Source: Hallerella porci
GTDB lineage: Bacteria; Fibrobacterota; Fibrobacteria; Fibrobacterales; Fibrobacteraceae
Assembly: GCF_003148885.1 (NCBI RefSeq)
Contig: NZ_QGHD01000015.1
Span: 1 to 55,616, forward strand
Direction: 5' to 3'
Length of the DNA: 55,616 nt
The notes under the pieces were generated by a model. That model was not told where the DNA came from, ran no database searches, and saw nothing but the letters and a program-made list of their open reading frames with translations. The translations under genes and the position numbers were made by a program. This document shows positions 9,048 through 18,115 of this stretch, in pieces. The first letter of the stretch is position 1. Each line of letters begins with the position of its first letter.

Positions 9048-9644
9048 TTACAGGAACCAGTAGGTCGCGCCAATGGACAGACGCAGGTTTTGAACATCCG
9101 GGGAATAAGAATAGCCATCTTCTTCGTAATCTTCCGCAATAGAGGTGAGGCCCAGCATCAAGCGGAAATTGACGTCCAAATTGGGAATGATGGACCAGCC
9201 AGCACCCAAAGCGAGGCCGAATTCAAAGGTGCTTATATAGTCGTCGAGATCTGCTGTAACCTCTACGTCGCCGACTTCCTCTTCGATTTCGGAGGACAAG
9301 TTGAATGCGAAGGTGGGACCTGCTTCCAAATAGAATTGCGGAATTGGGGTCACGCGGGCCAAAACGGGAATTTCCAAATACCATTGGCGAACGGTCACAT
9401 CGTCATCGGAGACACGGCGGAGGGCGATGTCGATTTCAGGAGTGACGGCGAATATGGGAAGAATTTCGATCCCGCTAGTAAGACCGGCGCTAAATCCGAA
9501 TCCCCAAGGGACGTCTTCGGCGTCATCTCCCCACCAGGTTCCGAATGTTCCGGCGGCTCGGGCACCGAAATGAAATTCTCCGCCGGCAAAGGACAGGGTT
9601 GCTGCTACAGCGACCAGGGCGAAAATTTTGAAAATGCGGTTCAT
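9048..9644 (-). CDS. Small outer-membrane beta-barrel protein
   Basis: The 198-aa product has a clear signal peptide (MNRIFKIFALVAVAATLSFA). It is then made of alternating hydrophobic/polar strands with glycine-rich turns and acidic loops, and ends LSIGATYWFL. A C-terminal aromatic residue is typical of BAM-assembled barrels. The pattern fits the OmpW/opacity-like 8-strand superfamily, but no specific function is recognisable. The start at 9644 is chosen because AAGGA precedes it and the signal peptide begins there. An upstream in-frame start at 9716 adds 24 residues unlike a signal peptide. The gene is monocistronic with its own terminator. Confidence 0.8.
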   Translation of the reverse strand: MNRIFKIFALVAVAATLSFAGGEFHFGARAAGTFGTWWGDDAEDVPWGFGFSAGLTSGIEILPIFAVTPEIDIALRRVSDDDVTVRQWYLEIPVLARVTPIPQFYLEAGPTFAFNLSSEIEEEVGDVEVTADLDDYISTFEFGLALGAGWSIIPNLDVNFRLMLGLTSIAEDYEEDGYSYSPDVQNLRLSIGATYWFL

Positions 9645-10120
9645 AGTTTTCCTTCTGTTTGTGAATTGTTGATTTAGAATCCATTGTTGAAAATAAATGT
9701 AGTAAAGCGTAAACAAAAGCGGATCAATTTCTTTCTTTTTTTTTTTTTTTTTTTTACAAAAATCTCTTCTAAAAAATCGATCCCATCGAAAATCGGTTGC
9801 GTTAGAATAACTTGTTGTCAGCTATCAGTTGTTAGTTTTCAGTTGTCAGTCCGAATTGTCTATCTGGCCACTATCCACTATTTACGGATCACTTTTCCTT
9901 TCGCCTGGTTTTCTGAACTTAGGTTAGTGCGCTTCGACCGGTTTGACAACTGGTCCCTGCCCTTCGATAAACTCAGGGACCGCCGGTTGCTGAGCTAGTC
10001 GATGCACAGAGAACCAAACGCCGTCGTTGCCCGATTTACAGCGCAAATGCCGTTTTGTAAACGGCATTTTAAGAAATTTTCTATCTTTGGGGAAAATTTA
10101 AAACTTTGCAAAGGTGACTT
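9645..10120. other. Spacer with poly-T tract, short repeats and a palindrome
   Basis: No gene is seen. An uninterrupted T tract lies at about 9738-9755. Near 9820-9850 are imperfect copies of a CTATCAGTTGTTAG-type repeat. From about 9920 to 10010 is another block of the GGTCCCTG...TCGA...CAGGGACC repeat family, which here forms an inverted pair. At 10046-10070 the palindrome AAATGCCGTTT-tgt-AAACGGCATTT lies 50 nt upstream of the glycogen phosphorylase start. It could be a terminator-like or operator-like element. Confidence 0.6.
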
Positions 10121-12598
10121 ATGGCAAAAAAAGAACCGTCCAAGAAACATTCCGAAGTTCTGGAAAATACTGTCCAGGCTTTCAAGAACGCTTTTGATAA
10201 TCACATTCACCATTCTCTTGCCCGTGATGAACACACGGTGACAAAACACGAAAAATTTTTGGCCGTGGCATATGCTGTGCGCGACCGCCTGATCGATCGC
10301 TGGATCAAGACGCAGGAAACCTATTACGAAAAGGACGTCAAGCGCGTTTACTACCTGTCTCTGGAATTTTTGATTGGCCGCACCCTGGGCAATTCCGTTT
10401 TGAATTTGGATGTGGAAAGCGCTGTGGAAGAAGCGGTTGCCGAACTGGGCATGACCCTTGAAGAACTTCGCGAAGAAGAAGTGGACGCGGGGCTTGGCAA
10501 CGGCGGACTTGGACGCTTGGCCGCTTGCTTCCTCGATTCGATGGCGACTTTGGAACTCCCGGCGACGGGTATGGGCATTCGCTATGAATACGGCATGTTC
10601 AACCAGAAAATCAAAGACGGCCAGCAGGAAGAATTGCCGGACAATTGGCTCCGTCTCCCGAATCCGTGGGAAATCGCGCGTCCGGCGAATGCGATTAAGG
10701 TGCCTTTCGGCGGTTATGTGGTGACCTGGACGGACGACAAAGGCAAGCTTCGCAACCGTTGGGAAACGAAGGATTACGTGCTGGCTCTGCCGTATGACAC
10801 GCCGATTCCCGGCTACCGCAACAACACGGTGAATAACCTCCGTCTTTGGAGTGCGCAGAGTGCCGACGAATTCGGACTTGCCTATTTTAATAATGGCGAC
10901 TACTTGGCCGCAGTCCAGGATATGGAACTTTCGGAAACGATTTCGAAGGTCTTGTACCCGAACGATTCCTCCGTGAACGGAAAAATCTTGCGCTTGCGCC
11001 AGCAGTATTTCCTTTGCGCCGCTTCTTTGCAGGACATTGTCCGCCGTTTCAAAAAGTTGCATGACGGCGAATGGAAGCTTTTCCCGGACAAGGTCGCCAT
11101 CCAGTTGAACGATACGCACCCGGCGATTTCCATTGCAGAATTGATGCGCATTCTCCTCGACGAAGAAGGCTTGGAATGGGACGAAGCTTGGGACATCGTG
11201 ACGCATACATTTGCGTATACGAACCACACACTCATGCCCGAAGCTTTGGAAAAGTGGCCGGTCGGATTCTTTGAGAAACTCTTGCCGCGTCATCTCCAAA
11301 TCATTTACGAAATCAACTCGCGCTTCTTGGCAAAGGTTGCGCTCAAGTGGCCGGGAGATACCGCTCGCTTGACTCGTATGTCGCTCATTCAAGAAGGCAG
11401 CGAAAAGATGATCCGTATGGCTTATCTTTCGATCGTCGGCTCGTTTGCAGTGAACGGTGTCGCAGCTCTTCACAGCGACTTGTTGAAGACAAGCCTCTTC
11501 AAGGACTTCTACGAATTCTGGCCGGAAAAGTTCAACAACAAGACGAATGGTGTGACGCCGCGTCGTTGGGTGCGCAAAGCAAACCCGGCAATGTCTGCTC
11601 TCGTTTCTTCGAAGATTGGCGACGGTTGGGTCAAGGACTTTGACGAAATCAAGAAACTTGAAAAGTTCGCAGACGATGCAAAATTCCGCAAGGAATTTAT
11701 GGCAGTCAAGCTCGAAAATAAGAAGCGTCTTGCAGCCTATTTGAAGCGCACGCAGAATGTCGATATCAACGTGAACACTCTCTTCGACATTCAAGTCAAG
11801 CGTATTCACGAATACAAGCGTCAGCTTTTGAACATCCTCCACGTGATTCATCTTTACCTCCAAATTAAGGACGGTAAGCAGGTGACTCCGCGTACCGTGA
11901 TGATCGGCGGTAAGTCGGCTCCGGGTTACTGGATGGCAAAGCAAATCATCCGCTTGGCAAATGCAGTCGGCGCAATCATCGATAGCGATCCGGATTGCAA
12001 GGGCAAGCTCCAGATGGTCTTCCTCGAAAACTACCGCGTCAGTTTCGCTGAAAAGATCATCCCGGCAGCAGACCTTTCGGAACAAATTTCGACCGCTGGA
12101 ACCGAAGCTTCGGGAACTGGCAACATGAAGTTTGCGATGAACGGTGCGCTCACCATCGGTACCCTCGACGGTGCAAATGTGGAAATGCGCGAAGTCATCG
12201 GTGCGGATAACTTCTTCCTCTTCGGTCTTACCGTTGAAGAAGTGCAAGAACTCTTGGCAAAGGGTTATCGTCCGCGCGACTTCTATGAAAAGGATGACGA
12301 TCTGCGTCGTGTTCTCGATCTCATCAACAGCGGATTCTTCTGCCCGGATCATCCGGAAACATTCCGCCCGATCGTGGACAAGCTCCTTTCGAGCGATCCG
12401 TTCTTTCTCCTCGCTGACTTCCGTTCTTACATCCAATGTCAAGAAGAAGTGGCAAAGGCTTACACGGATCAAGACAAGTGGGCAAAGATGGCTATCCTCA
12501 ATGCCGCTCGCATGGGCAAGTTCAGTTCCGACCGTACAATCGATCAGTACGCGAAGGAAATTTGGCACGCAAAAGCCTGCCCGATTTCTTTGAAGTAA
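10121..12598 (+). CDS. glgP: Glycogen/maltodextrin phosphorylase
   Basis: The 825-aa enzyme (GT35) releases glucose-1-phosphate from alpha-1,4-glucans using pyridoxal phosphate. The length is standard for the family. Conserved landmarks include YYLSLEFLIGRTLGNS near residue 84, GLGNGGLGRLAACFLDS near 125, the KRIHEYKRQLLN segment near 565, and the PLP-lysine signature EASGTGNMKFAMNG, in which K670 should bear the cofactor. AAAGGTGA precedes the ATG. The gene stands alone, with spacers on both sides and its own terminator. Strong codon bias, giving long stop-free frames on the opposite strand, suggests high expression. Confidence 0.97.
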   Translation: MAKKEPSKKHSEVLENTVQAFKNAFDNHIHHSLARDEHTVTKHEKFLAVAYAVRDRLIDRWIKTQETYYEKDVKRVYYLSLEFLIGRTLGNSVLNLDVESAVEEAVAELGMTLEELREEEVDAGLGNGGLGRLAACFLDSMATLELPATGMGIRYEYGMFNQKIKDGQQEELPDNWLRLPNPWEIARPANAIKVPFGGYVVTWTDDKGKLRNRWETKDYVLALPYDTPIPGYRNNTVNNLRLWSAQSADEFGLAYFNNGDYLAAVQDMELSETISKVLYPNDSSVNGKILRLRQQYFLCAASLQDIVRRFKKLHDGEWKLFPDKVAIQLNDTHPAISIAELMRILLDEEGLEWDEAWDIVTHTFAYTNHTLMPEALEKWPVGFFEKLLPRHLQIIYEINSRFLAKVALKWPGDTARLTRMSLIQEGSEKMIRMAYLSIVGSFAVNGVAALHSDLLKTSLFKDFYEFWPEKFNNKTNGVTPRRWVRKANPAMSALVSSKIGDGWVKDFDEIKKLEKFADDAKFRKEFMAVKLENKKRLAAYLKRTQNVDINVNTLFDIQVKRIHEYKRQLLNILHVIHLYLQIKDGKQVTPRTVMIGGKSAPGYWMAKQIIRLANAVGAIIDSDPDCKGKLQMVFLENYRVSFAEKIIPAADLSEQISTAGTEASGTGNMKFAMNGALTIGTLDGANVEMREVIGADNFFLFGLTVEEVQELLAKGYRPRDFYEKDDDLRRVLDLINSGFFCPDHPETFRPIVDKLLSSDPFFLLADFRSYIQCQEEVAKAYTDQDKWAKMAILNAARMGKFSSDRTIDQYAKEIWHAKACPISLK

Positions 12599-12615
12599 TT
12601 TCAAAAAATCAAAAA

Positions 12616-12645
12616 AATCCTCTCCTTAAGGAGAGGATTTTTTTT
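12616..12645 (+). terminator. Terminator of glgP
   Basis: The hairpin AATCCTCTCC-ttaa-GGAGAGGATT is followed by a run of T, 18 nt after the glgP stop. Confidence 0.9.
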
Positions 12646-12663
12646 CGCCCACTTTCTTTAGCC

Positions 12664-12717
12664 GTGAAAAAATACGGCGTATTTTTTCACAAAAAAACAC
12701 CCGCGTTGCGGGTGTTT
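12664..12717 (-). terminator. Terminator of dnaN plus adjacent 27-bp palindrome
   Basis: AAACACCCGC-gtt-GCGGGTGTTT (12695-12717) is followed on the minus strand by a T run and lies 36 nt beyond the dnaN stop. Immediately next to it, at 12664-12690, is a perfect palindrome with 12-bp arms GTGAAAAAATAC around GGC. It may be a second terminator for both converging genes. Confidence 0.8.
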
Positions 12718-12752
12718 TGCTTTTAAAACCGAAGTGAATCGCTTTTCAAAAT

Positions 12753-13874
12753 TTAGTCTTCGACTAAGCGCAACGGCATTAACAAGAACATGCAATTCAT
12801 ATCTGAACCGACCGGTTCAATGACGCAAGCGGATACGGGACCGTTCATCTTTAAGATGACATCGTCGCTCTGAGCAAGCTTCAACACATCCGAAAGATAA
12901 GAACCGTTAAAGCCGATGCTGTAAACGCCTTCGCCTTCGTGGGTTACCGAAATGGCTTCTGTCGAATCGCCGCCGACATTCGGATCATTTGCCGAAAGTT
13001 CCATTTGATTGCCATCGAGTTGCAAGCGAATCATGCGGGTGCGGGAATTCGCCATCGAAATCACCGAAGAAATTTTATTGATGAAATCGGTGCGATTGAC
13101 TTGAACTGTCCGCGAGAAATTCGAAGGAATCACTGCGTCGTATTTGGGATACGGACCTTCAATCAATTTCGAAAAGACTTGAACGCCTTCGCTCGTGAAA
13201 AGAAGATTCTTGTCCGAAACGCGAATTTCTAAAGTCGCTTCCGGAGAAATGCTTTTGAGCGCATATTGCACTGCTTTCGGCGGGAGAATCACTCCGTGTT
13301 CGAGACTGCAATTTTCCACATCGATGAACGCTTTTCCCAAACGATGTCCGTCGGTTGCGACCATGACGAGTTGATTGTCTTTGACTTCGATGTAGGCGCC
13401 GTTTAAACTAGCGCGAGTGGGATCGTTCGAAGTGGCGAAAAGAGTTTTGCCTGCGAGAAATTCGAGTTCGCTTTTTCCCAACTGGAAAGAAGTTCCGTTT
13501 TCCATTTCGGGGAACGGAGGAAAGTCGTCGATGCTAAAGCCGGTGATCGACGCTTTGCCGCGTTCGCTCCAACGAATGGTAACGAGATAGTCGACAACTT
13601 CTAACGAAAGATTGACAATCTTCGGATCGATTAAACTCTTGACCAAATCCAAAAGTTTGCGGGCGTTGATGACGACAGCGCCATCGAGTTCTCCTTGAAC
13701 ATCGACGCGAATGCGAATCCCGAGGTCGAGGTCGGTTGCGCTGACTTCTAACGAATTGCCTTCTAAGCGAAGCGCAAAATTATTCAAAACTTGAATGGTT
13801 GCTTTATTCGGAATCGCTCCGCTTACCAGATTCAAAGCGTTCAAAAATTTGGCTTTTTCAATTTGGAATTTCAT
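12753..13874 (-). CDS. dnaN: DNA polymerase III beta sliding clamp
   Basis: The 373-aa protein forms the ring clamp that tethers DNA polymerase III to DNA. Three repeated clamp domains can be traced at about 1-120, 121-245 and 246-373. Landmarks are MKFQIEKAKFLNAL at the N-terminus, VATDGHRLGKAF in domain 2, and the C-terminal LLMPLRLVED, a close match to the conserved clamp C-terminus. The length is normal. GGAG lies upstream of the ATG. A 48-aa membrane-protein gene ends 11 nt upstream and is likely cotranscribed. dnaA, recF and gyrB, the usual neighbours, are absent from the window. Confidence 0.97.
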   Translation of the reverse strand: MKFQIEKAKFLNALNLVSGAIPNKATIQVLNNFALRLEGNSLEVSATDLDLGIRIRVDVQGELDGAVVINARKLLDLVKSLIDPKIVNLSLEVVDYLVTIRWSERGKASITGFSIDDFPPFPEMENGTSFQLGKSELEFLAGKTLFATSNDPTRASLNGAYIEVKDNQLVMVATDGHRLGKAFIDVENCSLEHGVILPPKAVQYALKSISPEATLEIRVSDKNLLFTSEGVQVFSKLIEGPYPKYDAVIPSNFSRTVQVNRTDFINKISSVISMANSRTRMIRLQLDGNQMELSANDPNVGGDSTEAISVTHEGEGVYSIGFNGSYLSDVLKLAQSDDVILKMNGPVSACVIEPVGSDMNCMFLLMPLRLVED

Positions 13875-13885
13875 CGAAGCGTCTC

Positions 13886-14032
13886 CTAGTTGCGAGCCAT
13901 GACAAAGGCGATCCAGGCAACGACTACAATGGCTGCAAGAATGGACACGCCGAGAGAGCTCATCTTGCTACGCTTTTTGGGCGTGAAATTTTTGGCGTCT
14001 TGCATTGCTTTTCTACGGTCTTTACGGCTCAT
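13886..14032 (-). CDS. Small single-pass membrane protein upstream of dnaN
   Basis: This 48-aa frame begins MSRKDRRKAMQDAKNFTPKK and ends with one hydrophobic helix (VSILAAIVVVAWIAFVMA) followed by RN. GGAGAAATTTT gives a good ribosome binding site before the ATG at 14032. Its stop lies 11 nt before the dnaN start, so the two probably form an operon. The very basic N-terminus should remain in the cytoplasm. No family is recognised. The strong ribosome binding site and topology support it being real, although it is short. Confidence 0.65.
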   Translation of the reverse strand: MSRKDRRKAMQDAKNFTPKKRSKMSSLGVSILAAIVVVAWIAFVMARN

Positions 14033-14107
14033 AAAATTTCTCCATAAATTTAATCACGATAAAAACTATTATTTTATGGGAAGTTTGTAAAAAGGACTTT
14101 GAAAAAG

Positions 14108-14383
14108 ATGGCTGAAACTTTGAATAAATTAAAATCCGGCGCATTAAATTGCGCAAGTGCGGTGCTCAACAAAGTAAGCATCGCAACCGAAGAAACGCGA
14201 ATCAAAGCAAAGTACGAAGCGTTGGGTCGCAGACTTTTGCCCGCTTTAGAAAATGATGCATTGAATTCTCTCAAAAACGATCCCGAAGTTGTTGAACTTG
14301 TCGGCTGCATTTCTGAAATGCGCACACACATTAAAGAGATGAAAAAACAATCGCCGCAAATTTTAAAAGGAATTTTCCGCTAA
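14108..14383 (+). CDS. Hypothetical small helical protein
   Basis: This 91-aa protein (MAETLNKLKSGALNCASAVL) is rich in charged and hydrophobic heptad-like spacing, with two cysteines and no signal peptide or membrane segment. It is predicted to be mostly helical. AAAGGA lies 11 nt before the ATG at 14108. A TTG at 14099 would be only 2 nt from the same site, so the ATG is preferred. It is followed after 9 nt by the M23 peptidase gene, so it may be a partner in that operon. No family is recognised. Confidence 0.7.
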   Translation: MAETLNKLKSGALNCASAVLNKVSIATEETRIKAKYEALGRRLLPALENDALNSLKNDPEVVELVGCISEMRTHIKEMKKQSPQILKGIFR

Positions 14384-14392
14384 GGTTTCCTT

Positions 14393-15223
14393 TTGAAAAA
14401 AATCAATATTCATTTCTTTTCGGAAAAGACCGAAACTGCGAAAGCGCGACAGATTTCTCTCTGGCGACCGATTCTTTGGCTGCTCGCTTTTGCGGTGGCT
14501 GTTTGCGGATTTGTATTCTTTTCTCCATTTCAAATTTATCACAAATTAAGCGATGGAACACTTGCGAATTTGCAAGCGCAAAATCGAATGATTCGCGAAA
14601 ATATTTCTGTGCTGCGAGAGAATAATGACAGCGCCGAAAATTATTTGGAACGGACGACTTCGCATCAAGACAGTATTTATAAAATCGGCGGCATCTTTGC
14701 CGAAGTTCATTCGGATTCCGCGGATTCTGTTTACAAGCAAGAACGCACCGAAGCGCTTTTTCAAACTTATAAAACCTATTCGACTTTTCGCAATGCGTTA
14801 AACGCAAATCCTGCATTTGCACAAGCGATTCCCGTTCTGCGTCCACTTAAAAAAACGAGCACGATTACCAATCGATTCGGGATGATGTTCGATCATTTTA
14901 CGGATCAAGAATTGCCGCATCGCGGCGTGGATTTTTTTGCCGAAGAAGGCGATACCGTTGTCGCGACGGGTGCCGGAAAAGTCATCGAAATCCGAGCGCA
15001 TCGCGGATTTGGACAAACTTTAAAACTGCAACATTCCGATCGCATTCGCACATTCTATGCGCACTTGGATAAAATTTTAGTCAAGCAAGGTGACGTTGTA
15101 AAACGCGGCGATCCGGTGGCAATCGCAGGCCGTTCGGGGCGCACAGCGGGCTCGGTTTTGCATTACGAAATTCGCATCGACGGCGAACCGGTCAATCCCG
15201 AAGATTATTTTATCAATCGCTAA
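14393..15223 (+). CDS. Membrane-anchored M23 (LytM) peptidase-like protein
   Basis: The 276-aa protein has one N-terminal membrane helix (about residues 23-42), a coiled-coil-like region (about 50-130), and a C-terminal LytM domain (about 165-270). In the domain HRGVDF supplies the zinc-binding His and Asp, and YAHL the catalytic-type His. The usual HxH motif reads VLHYEI, so the final zinc His is present but the first is Val. M23 enzymes cut peptidoglycan cross-bridges. Degenerate members such as EnvC and NlpD activate amidases, so this one could be either. The start is a TTG at 14393 with AAGG upstream. It follows the 91-aa gene closely and is followed after 9 nt by a HAD gene. Confidence 0.85.
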   Translation: MKKINIHFFSEKTETAKARQISLWRPILWLLAFAVAVCGFVFFSPFQIYHKLSDGTLANLQAQNRMIRENISVLRENNDSAENYLERTTSHQDSIYKIGGIFAEVHSDSADSVYKQERTEALFQTYKTYSTFRNALNANPAFAQAIPVLRPLKKTSTITNRFGMMFDHFTDQELPHRGVDFFAEEGDTVVATGAGKVIEIRAHRGFGQTLKLQHSDRIRTFYAHLDKILVKQGDVVKRGDPVAIAGRSGRTAGSVLHYEIRIDGEPVNPEDYFINR

Positions 15224-15232
15224 GAGGAAAGG

Positions 15233-16189
15233 ATGGAGATTACAAGACCATTTGAACAAAATGTAATTGCGATGGTTTGGGATTTTGATAAAACTCTCAT
15301 CCGCGATTATATGCAAGTTCCGCTTTTTAAACGCTACGGAATTGACAGTAAACAATTCTGGGACGAAGTAAATGCGCTCCCCGAATTTTATGCGAAAAAA
15401 GGAATTCACATTAACCGTGACACTTCGTATCTCAATCACATTTTGACTTACGTCAAAGCGGGAAAAATGCGCGGACTTTCCAATCAAATTTTGCGCGACT
15501 GCGGAAAAGAATTGGAACTTTTCCCCGGACTTCCTGAATTTTTTCCGAAGATAAAATCGCTCGTGGAAGAAAACGAAAAATTTCAAAAAGCGGGAATTAA
15601 ATTAGAACATTATGTTGTGAGCACAGGCTTTGCCGAAACGATTCGCGGAAGCGCTGTCGCTCCATATCTCGATGGAATTTTTGGTTGTGAATTTATCGAA
15701 GAACCGGCGCAACCCGGATTTTTAACCGCCGCCGAAAAAGCATTAGACGGCGAAATTTCGCAGGTCGCAAGCGCTCTTGATAATACATCTAAAACGCGTT
15801 ATCTTTTTGAAATCAACAAAGGTGCCAATAAATTTGAAACGATTGATGTCAATTCGCAAATTGCCAAAAGCAATCGTCGCATTCCTTTTGAAAATATGAT
15901 TTACATCGCGGACGGTCCTTCGGATGTTCCGGCGTTTAGCATTTTAAATCAAAGCGGCGGTGTAACGTATGCAATTTATCCCGCGCACGATCGGATGGCG
16001 ATGCGGCAAGTGGATGCCCTTCGAAAAGATCATCGCATTCAAATGTATGGCGAAGCGGATTATACCGAAGATTCGATGACGTGGATGTGGCTTTCGGAAC
16101 AAGTGCTGCGCATCGCGGAAAATTTAGTGGCGAAGCAAGAATTGAACATTCGCAAAAGCGCATCAAAACCGCCCGCGCATTTGAATTAG
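15233..16189 (+). CDS. HAD-superfamily phosphatase
   Basis: The 318-aa cytoplasmic protein has the HAD motifs in order: WDFDKTL near residue 17 (nucleophile and acid aspartates), VVSTGF near 128 (motif II Ser/Thr), and YIADGPSDVPAF near 225 (motif III/IV acidic cluster). A cap region lies between motifs I and II. This arrangement resembles phosphoserine-phosphatase-like HADs, but the substrate is not decidable. AGAGGAAAGG precedes the ATG. It is the last gene of the run that starts at 14108 and ends at a terminator shared with ahcY. Confidence 0.85.
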   Translation: MEITRPFEQNVIAMVWDFDKTLIRDYMQVPLFKRYGIDSKQFWDEVNALPEFYAKKGIHINRDTSYLNHILTYVKAGKMRGLSNQILRDCGKELELFPGLPEFFPKIKSLVEENEKFQKAGIKLEHYVVSTGFAETIRGSAVAPYLDGIFGCEFIEEPAQPGFLTAAEKALDGEISQVASALDNTSKTRYLFEINKGANKFETIDVNSQIAKSNRRIPFENMIYIADGPSDVPAFSILNQSGGVTYAIYPAHDRMAMRQVDALRKDHRIQMYGEADYTEDSMTWMWLSEQVLRIAENLVAKQELNIRKSASKPPAHLN

Positions 16190-16204
16190 CAAAAAATTTT
16201 TCGC

Positions 16205-16237
16205 AAAAAAAAAGCCCCTTGCGGGGCTTCGTTTTTT
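16205..16237. terminator. Bidirectional terminator between the HAD gene and ahcY
   Basis: AAGCCCC-ttgc-GGGGCTT at 16212-16229 has an A run on its left and a T run on its right, serving both converging genes. The T run reaches the ahcY stop codon. Confidence 0.85.
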
Positions 16238-17696
16238 AGTAGCGATAGAATTCCGGTTTATACGGCCCTTCGACTTTGACGCCGATGTAATCGGCTTGTT
16301 CTTTGCGAAGGGTAGAAAGATGAACGCCGAGTTTTTCCAAATGCAAACGGGCGACTTTTTCATCGAGAATCATCGGAAGACGATAGACTTTACCAGCTTC
16401 GTATTTGTAACCGCTGACGGTTTCTTTTCCCGTTGCCGAAAGCCAAAGATCGACTTGGGCAATCGTCTGATTGGTAAAGCTTGCGCTCATCACAAAGCTC
16501 GGGTGACCCGTTGCGCAGCCGAGATTTAACAAACGGCCTTCGGCGAGAACGAGAATGCTATGGCCATCGGGGAAAATCCATTCATCAAATTGCGGCTTGA
16601 TGTTATTTTTGCGGATGCCTGGAACTTTGGCGAGTCCCGCCATATCAATTTCATTGTCGAAATGTCCGATGTTTCCGACGATAGCGCGGTGCTTCATCTT
16701 CGCCATTTGTGCAGCCGAGATGATTCCTACGTTTCCAGTGGTGGTGACGAAAATGTCTGCGAACGAAACGACTTCGTCGAGAGTCTTTACTTCGTAGCCT
16801 TCCATCGCCGCTTGGAGTGCGCAGATTGGATCGATTTCGGTAATGATAACGCGAGCGCCTTGTCCGCGGAGGGATTGTGCGCAGCCTTTACCCACATCGC
16901 CGTAGCCGCAGACGACTGCGATTTTTCCTGCCATCATCACATCGGTTGCACGGTTAATGCCATCGATCAAAGAATGACGGCAGCCGTAGAGATTATCAAA
17001 TTTCGATTTGGTGACGGAATCGTTCACGTTAATCGCCGCAAACGGGAGACGTCCTTCGCGGGCCATTTCGTATAAGCGATGCACGCCCGTTGTCGTTTCT
17101 TCGCTCACGCCTTTGACTTTGGCGCGGATTTTAGAAAAGTGCTTCGGGTCTTTTGCAATTTCTGCGCGAACGACTGCGAGGAATGCGCCCCATTCTTCGG
17201 AATCTGTTGCGGGATTGTATTCGGGAACTTTTCCTGCGTCTTCAAATTCTGCGCCGCGGACAATCATTAGAGTCGCATCGCCGCCGTCATCGACGATTAA
17301 ATCGGGACCTTCACCGTCTTCCCAAACGAGAGCGCGGGCGGTGTTTTCCCAATAATCTTTCAGAGTTTCGCCTTTCCAAGCAAAAACAGGAGTTCCTTTC
17401 GGATTTTCAACAGTTCCTTTTTTACCGACGACAATTGCTGCCGCCGCATTATCTTGGGTGCTGAAAATGTTGCAGCTGACCCAACGCACATCGGCGCCGA
17501 GTTCCGTCAATGTTTCGATAAGAATCGCGGTTTGCACGGTCATGTGAAGGCTTCCCATAATGCGGGCGCCTGCGAGTGGCTTTTTCCCTTCGTATTCTTT
17601 GCGGAGTGCCATCAGTCCCGGCATTTCAGTTTCTGCCAAATCCAATTCCTTGCGCCCTTCGAGAGCAATGCTCAAATCTTTTACTTTGTATTCCAT
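16236..17696 (-). CDS. ahcY: Adenosylhomocysteinase
   Basis: The 486-aa enzyme reversibly splits S-adenosylhomocysteine into adenosine and homocysteine, clearing the by-product of methylation. Landmarks are [16 protein letters not shown] near the N-terminus, the catalytic segment [17 protein letters not shown], the NAD-binding [13 protein letters not shown], the [11 protein letters not shown] segment, and a C-terminal [10 protein letters not shown] that completes the neighbouring NAD site. The start at 17696 is supported by GAGGAAAAC just upstream and by homologue-like [12 protein letters not shown] 39-codon upstream extension has no similarity or ribosome binding site. It is monocistronic and divergent from rpmH. 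Confidence 0.97.
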   Translation of the reverse strand: MEYKVKDLSIALEGRKELDLAETEMPGLMALRKEYEGKKPLAGARIMGSLHMTVQTAILIETLTELGADVRWVSCNIFSTQDNAAAAIVVGKKGTVENPKGTPVFAWKGETLKDYWENTARALVWEDGEGPDLIVDDGGDATLMIVRGAEFEDAGKVPEYNPATDSEEWGAFLAVVRAEIAKDPKHFSKIRAKVKGVSEETTTGVHRLYEMAREGRLPFAAINVNDSVTKSKFDNLYGCRHSLIDGINRATDVMMAGKIAVVCGYGDVGKGCAQSLRGQGARVIITEIDPICALQAAMEGYEVKTLDEVVSFADIFVTTTGNVGIISAAQMAKMKHRAIVGNIGHFDNEIDMAGLAKVPGIRKNNIKPQFDEWIFPDGHSILVLAEGRLLNLGCATGHPSFVMSASFTNQTIAQVDLWLSATGKETVSGYKYEAGKVYRLPMILDEKVARLHLEKLGVHLSTLRKEQADYIGVKVEGPYKPEFYRY

Positions 17697-17951
17697 GTTT
17701 TCCTCGGAAAATTGATTTTTCGCAAAAATAGTTTTTAAAACCTGCGAAACGAAAAAGGGTTCGGATTCGAAATGAAAAAATTCTTGAATCTTCAATTTCT
17801 TCATCATTTCCACAAGTTATTCACTTTAAAACGGCGGCTGCAGGCAGTTCTTTGCGAATCTTCCCCTTGTGAAAAGAAAAAAGTTTACTATTTTTGGGAC
17901 TCAAAAAAGTTTTTCAACTGGTAACTGATTGTTGCCTAAAGGTTTAGAACT
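17697..17951. promoter_or_regulatory. Divergent promoter region of ahcY and rpmH with a DnaA-box-like site
   Basis: This 255-bp region holds the promoters of ahcY (-) and rpmH (+). TTATTCACT at about 17817-17825 matches the DnaA box TTAT(C/A)CACA at most positions. TTGTGAAAA lies about 45 nt further on. No third clear box or AT-rich unwinding element was identified, so an origin is not claimed. The T-rich segment at 17880-17930 precedes rpmH. Confidence 0.4.
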
Positions 17952-18107
17952 ATGAAAAGAACATTCCAACCGCACAACCGCAAGCGTCAAAACACTCATG
18001 GCTTCCGTTCTCGTATGGAAGATCGCTGGGGCCGCGCTGTTCTCAGCCGTCGCCGCGCCAAGGGTCGCAAGCGTCTCACTGTTAGTGATTCCATTTACAA
18101 GAAGTAA
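17952..18107 (+). CDS. rpmH: 50S ribosomal protein L34
   Basis: This 51-aa, strongly basic protein opens [21 protein letters not shown] and continues with [14 protein letters not shown], the hallmark sequence of L34, a component of the large ribosomal subunit. The normal length is 44-52 aa. It heads the conserved rpmH-rnpA-yidD-yidC operon, and the RNase P protein frame begins within about 10 nt of its stop. Confidence 0.97.
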   Translation: MKRTFQPHNRKRQNTHGFRSRMEDRWGRAVLSRRRAKGRKRLTVSDSIYKK

Positions 18108-18115
18108 GGCTAGGT

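Noticed and set aside
9995-12604. 869-aa minus-strand frame
   Set aside because: It is exactly antisense to glgP and arises from that gene's codon bias. No domain or ribosome binding site is seen.
17697-17813. 39-residue N-terminal extension of ahcY
   Set aside because: The internal ATG at 17696 has a good ribosome binding site and matches the family start.
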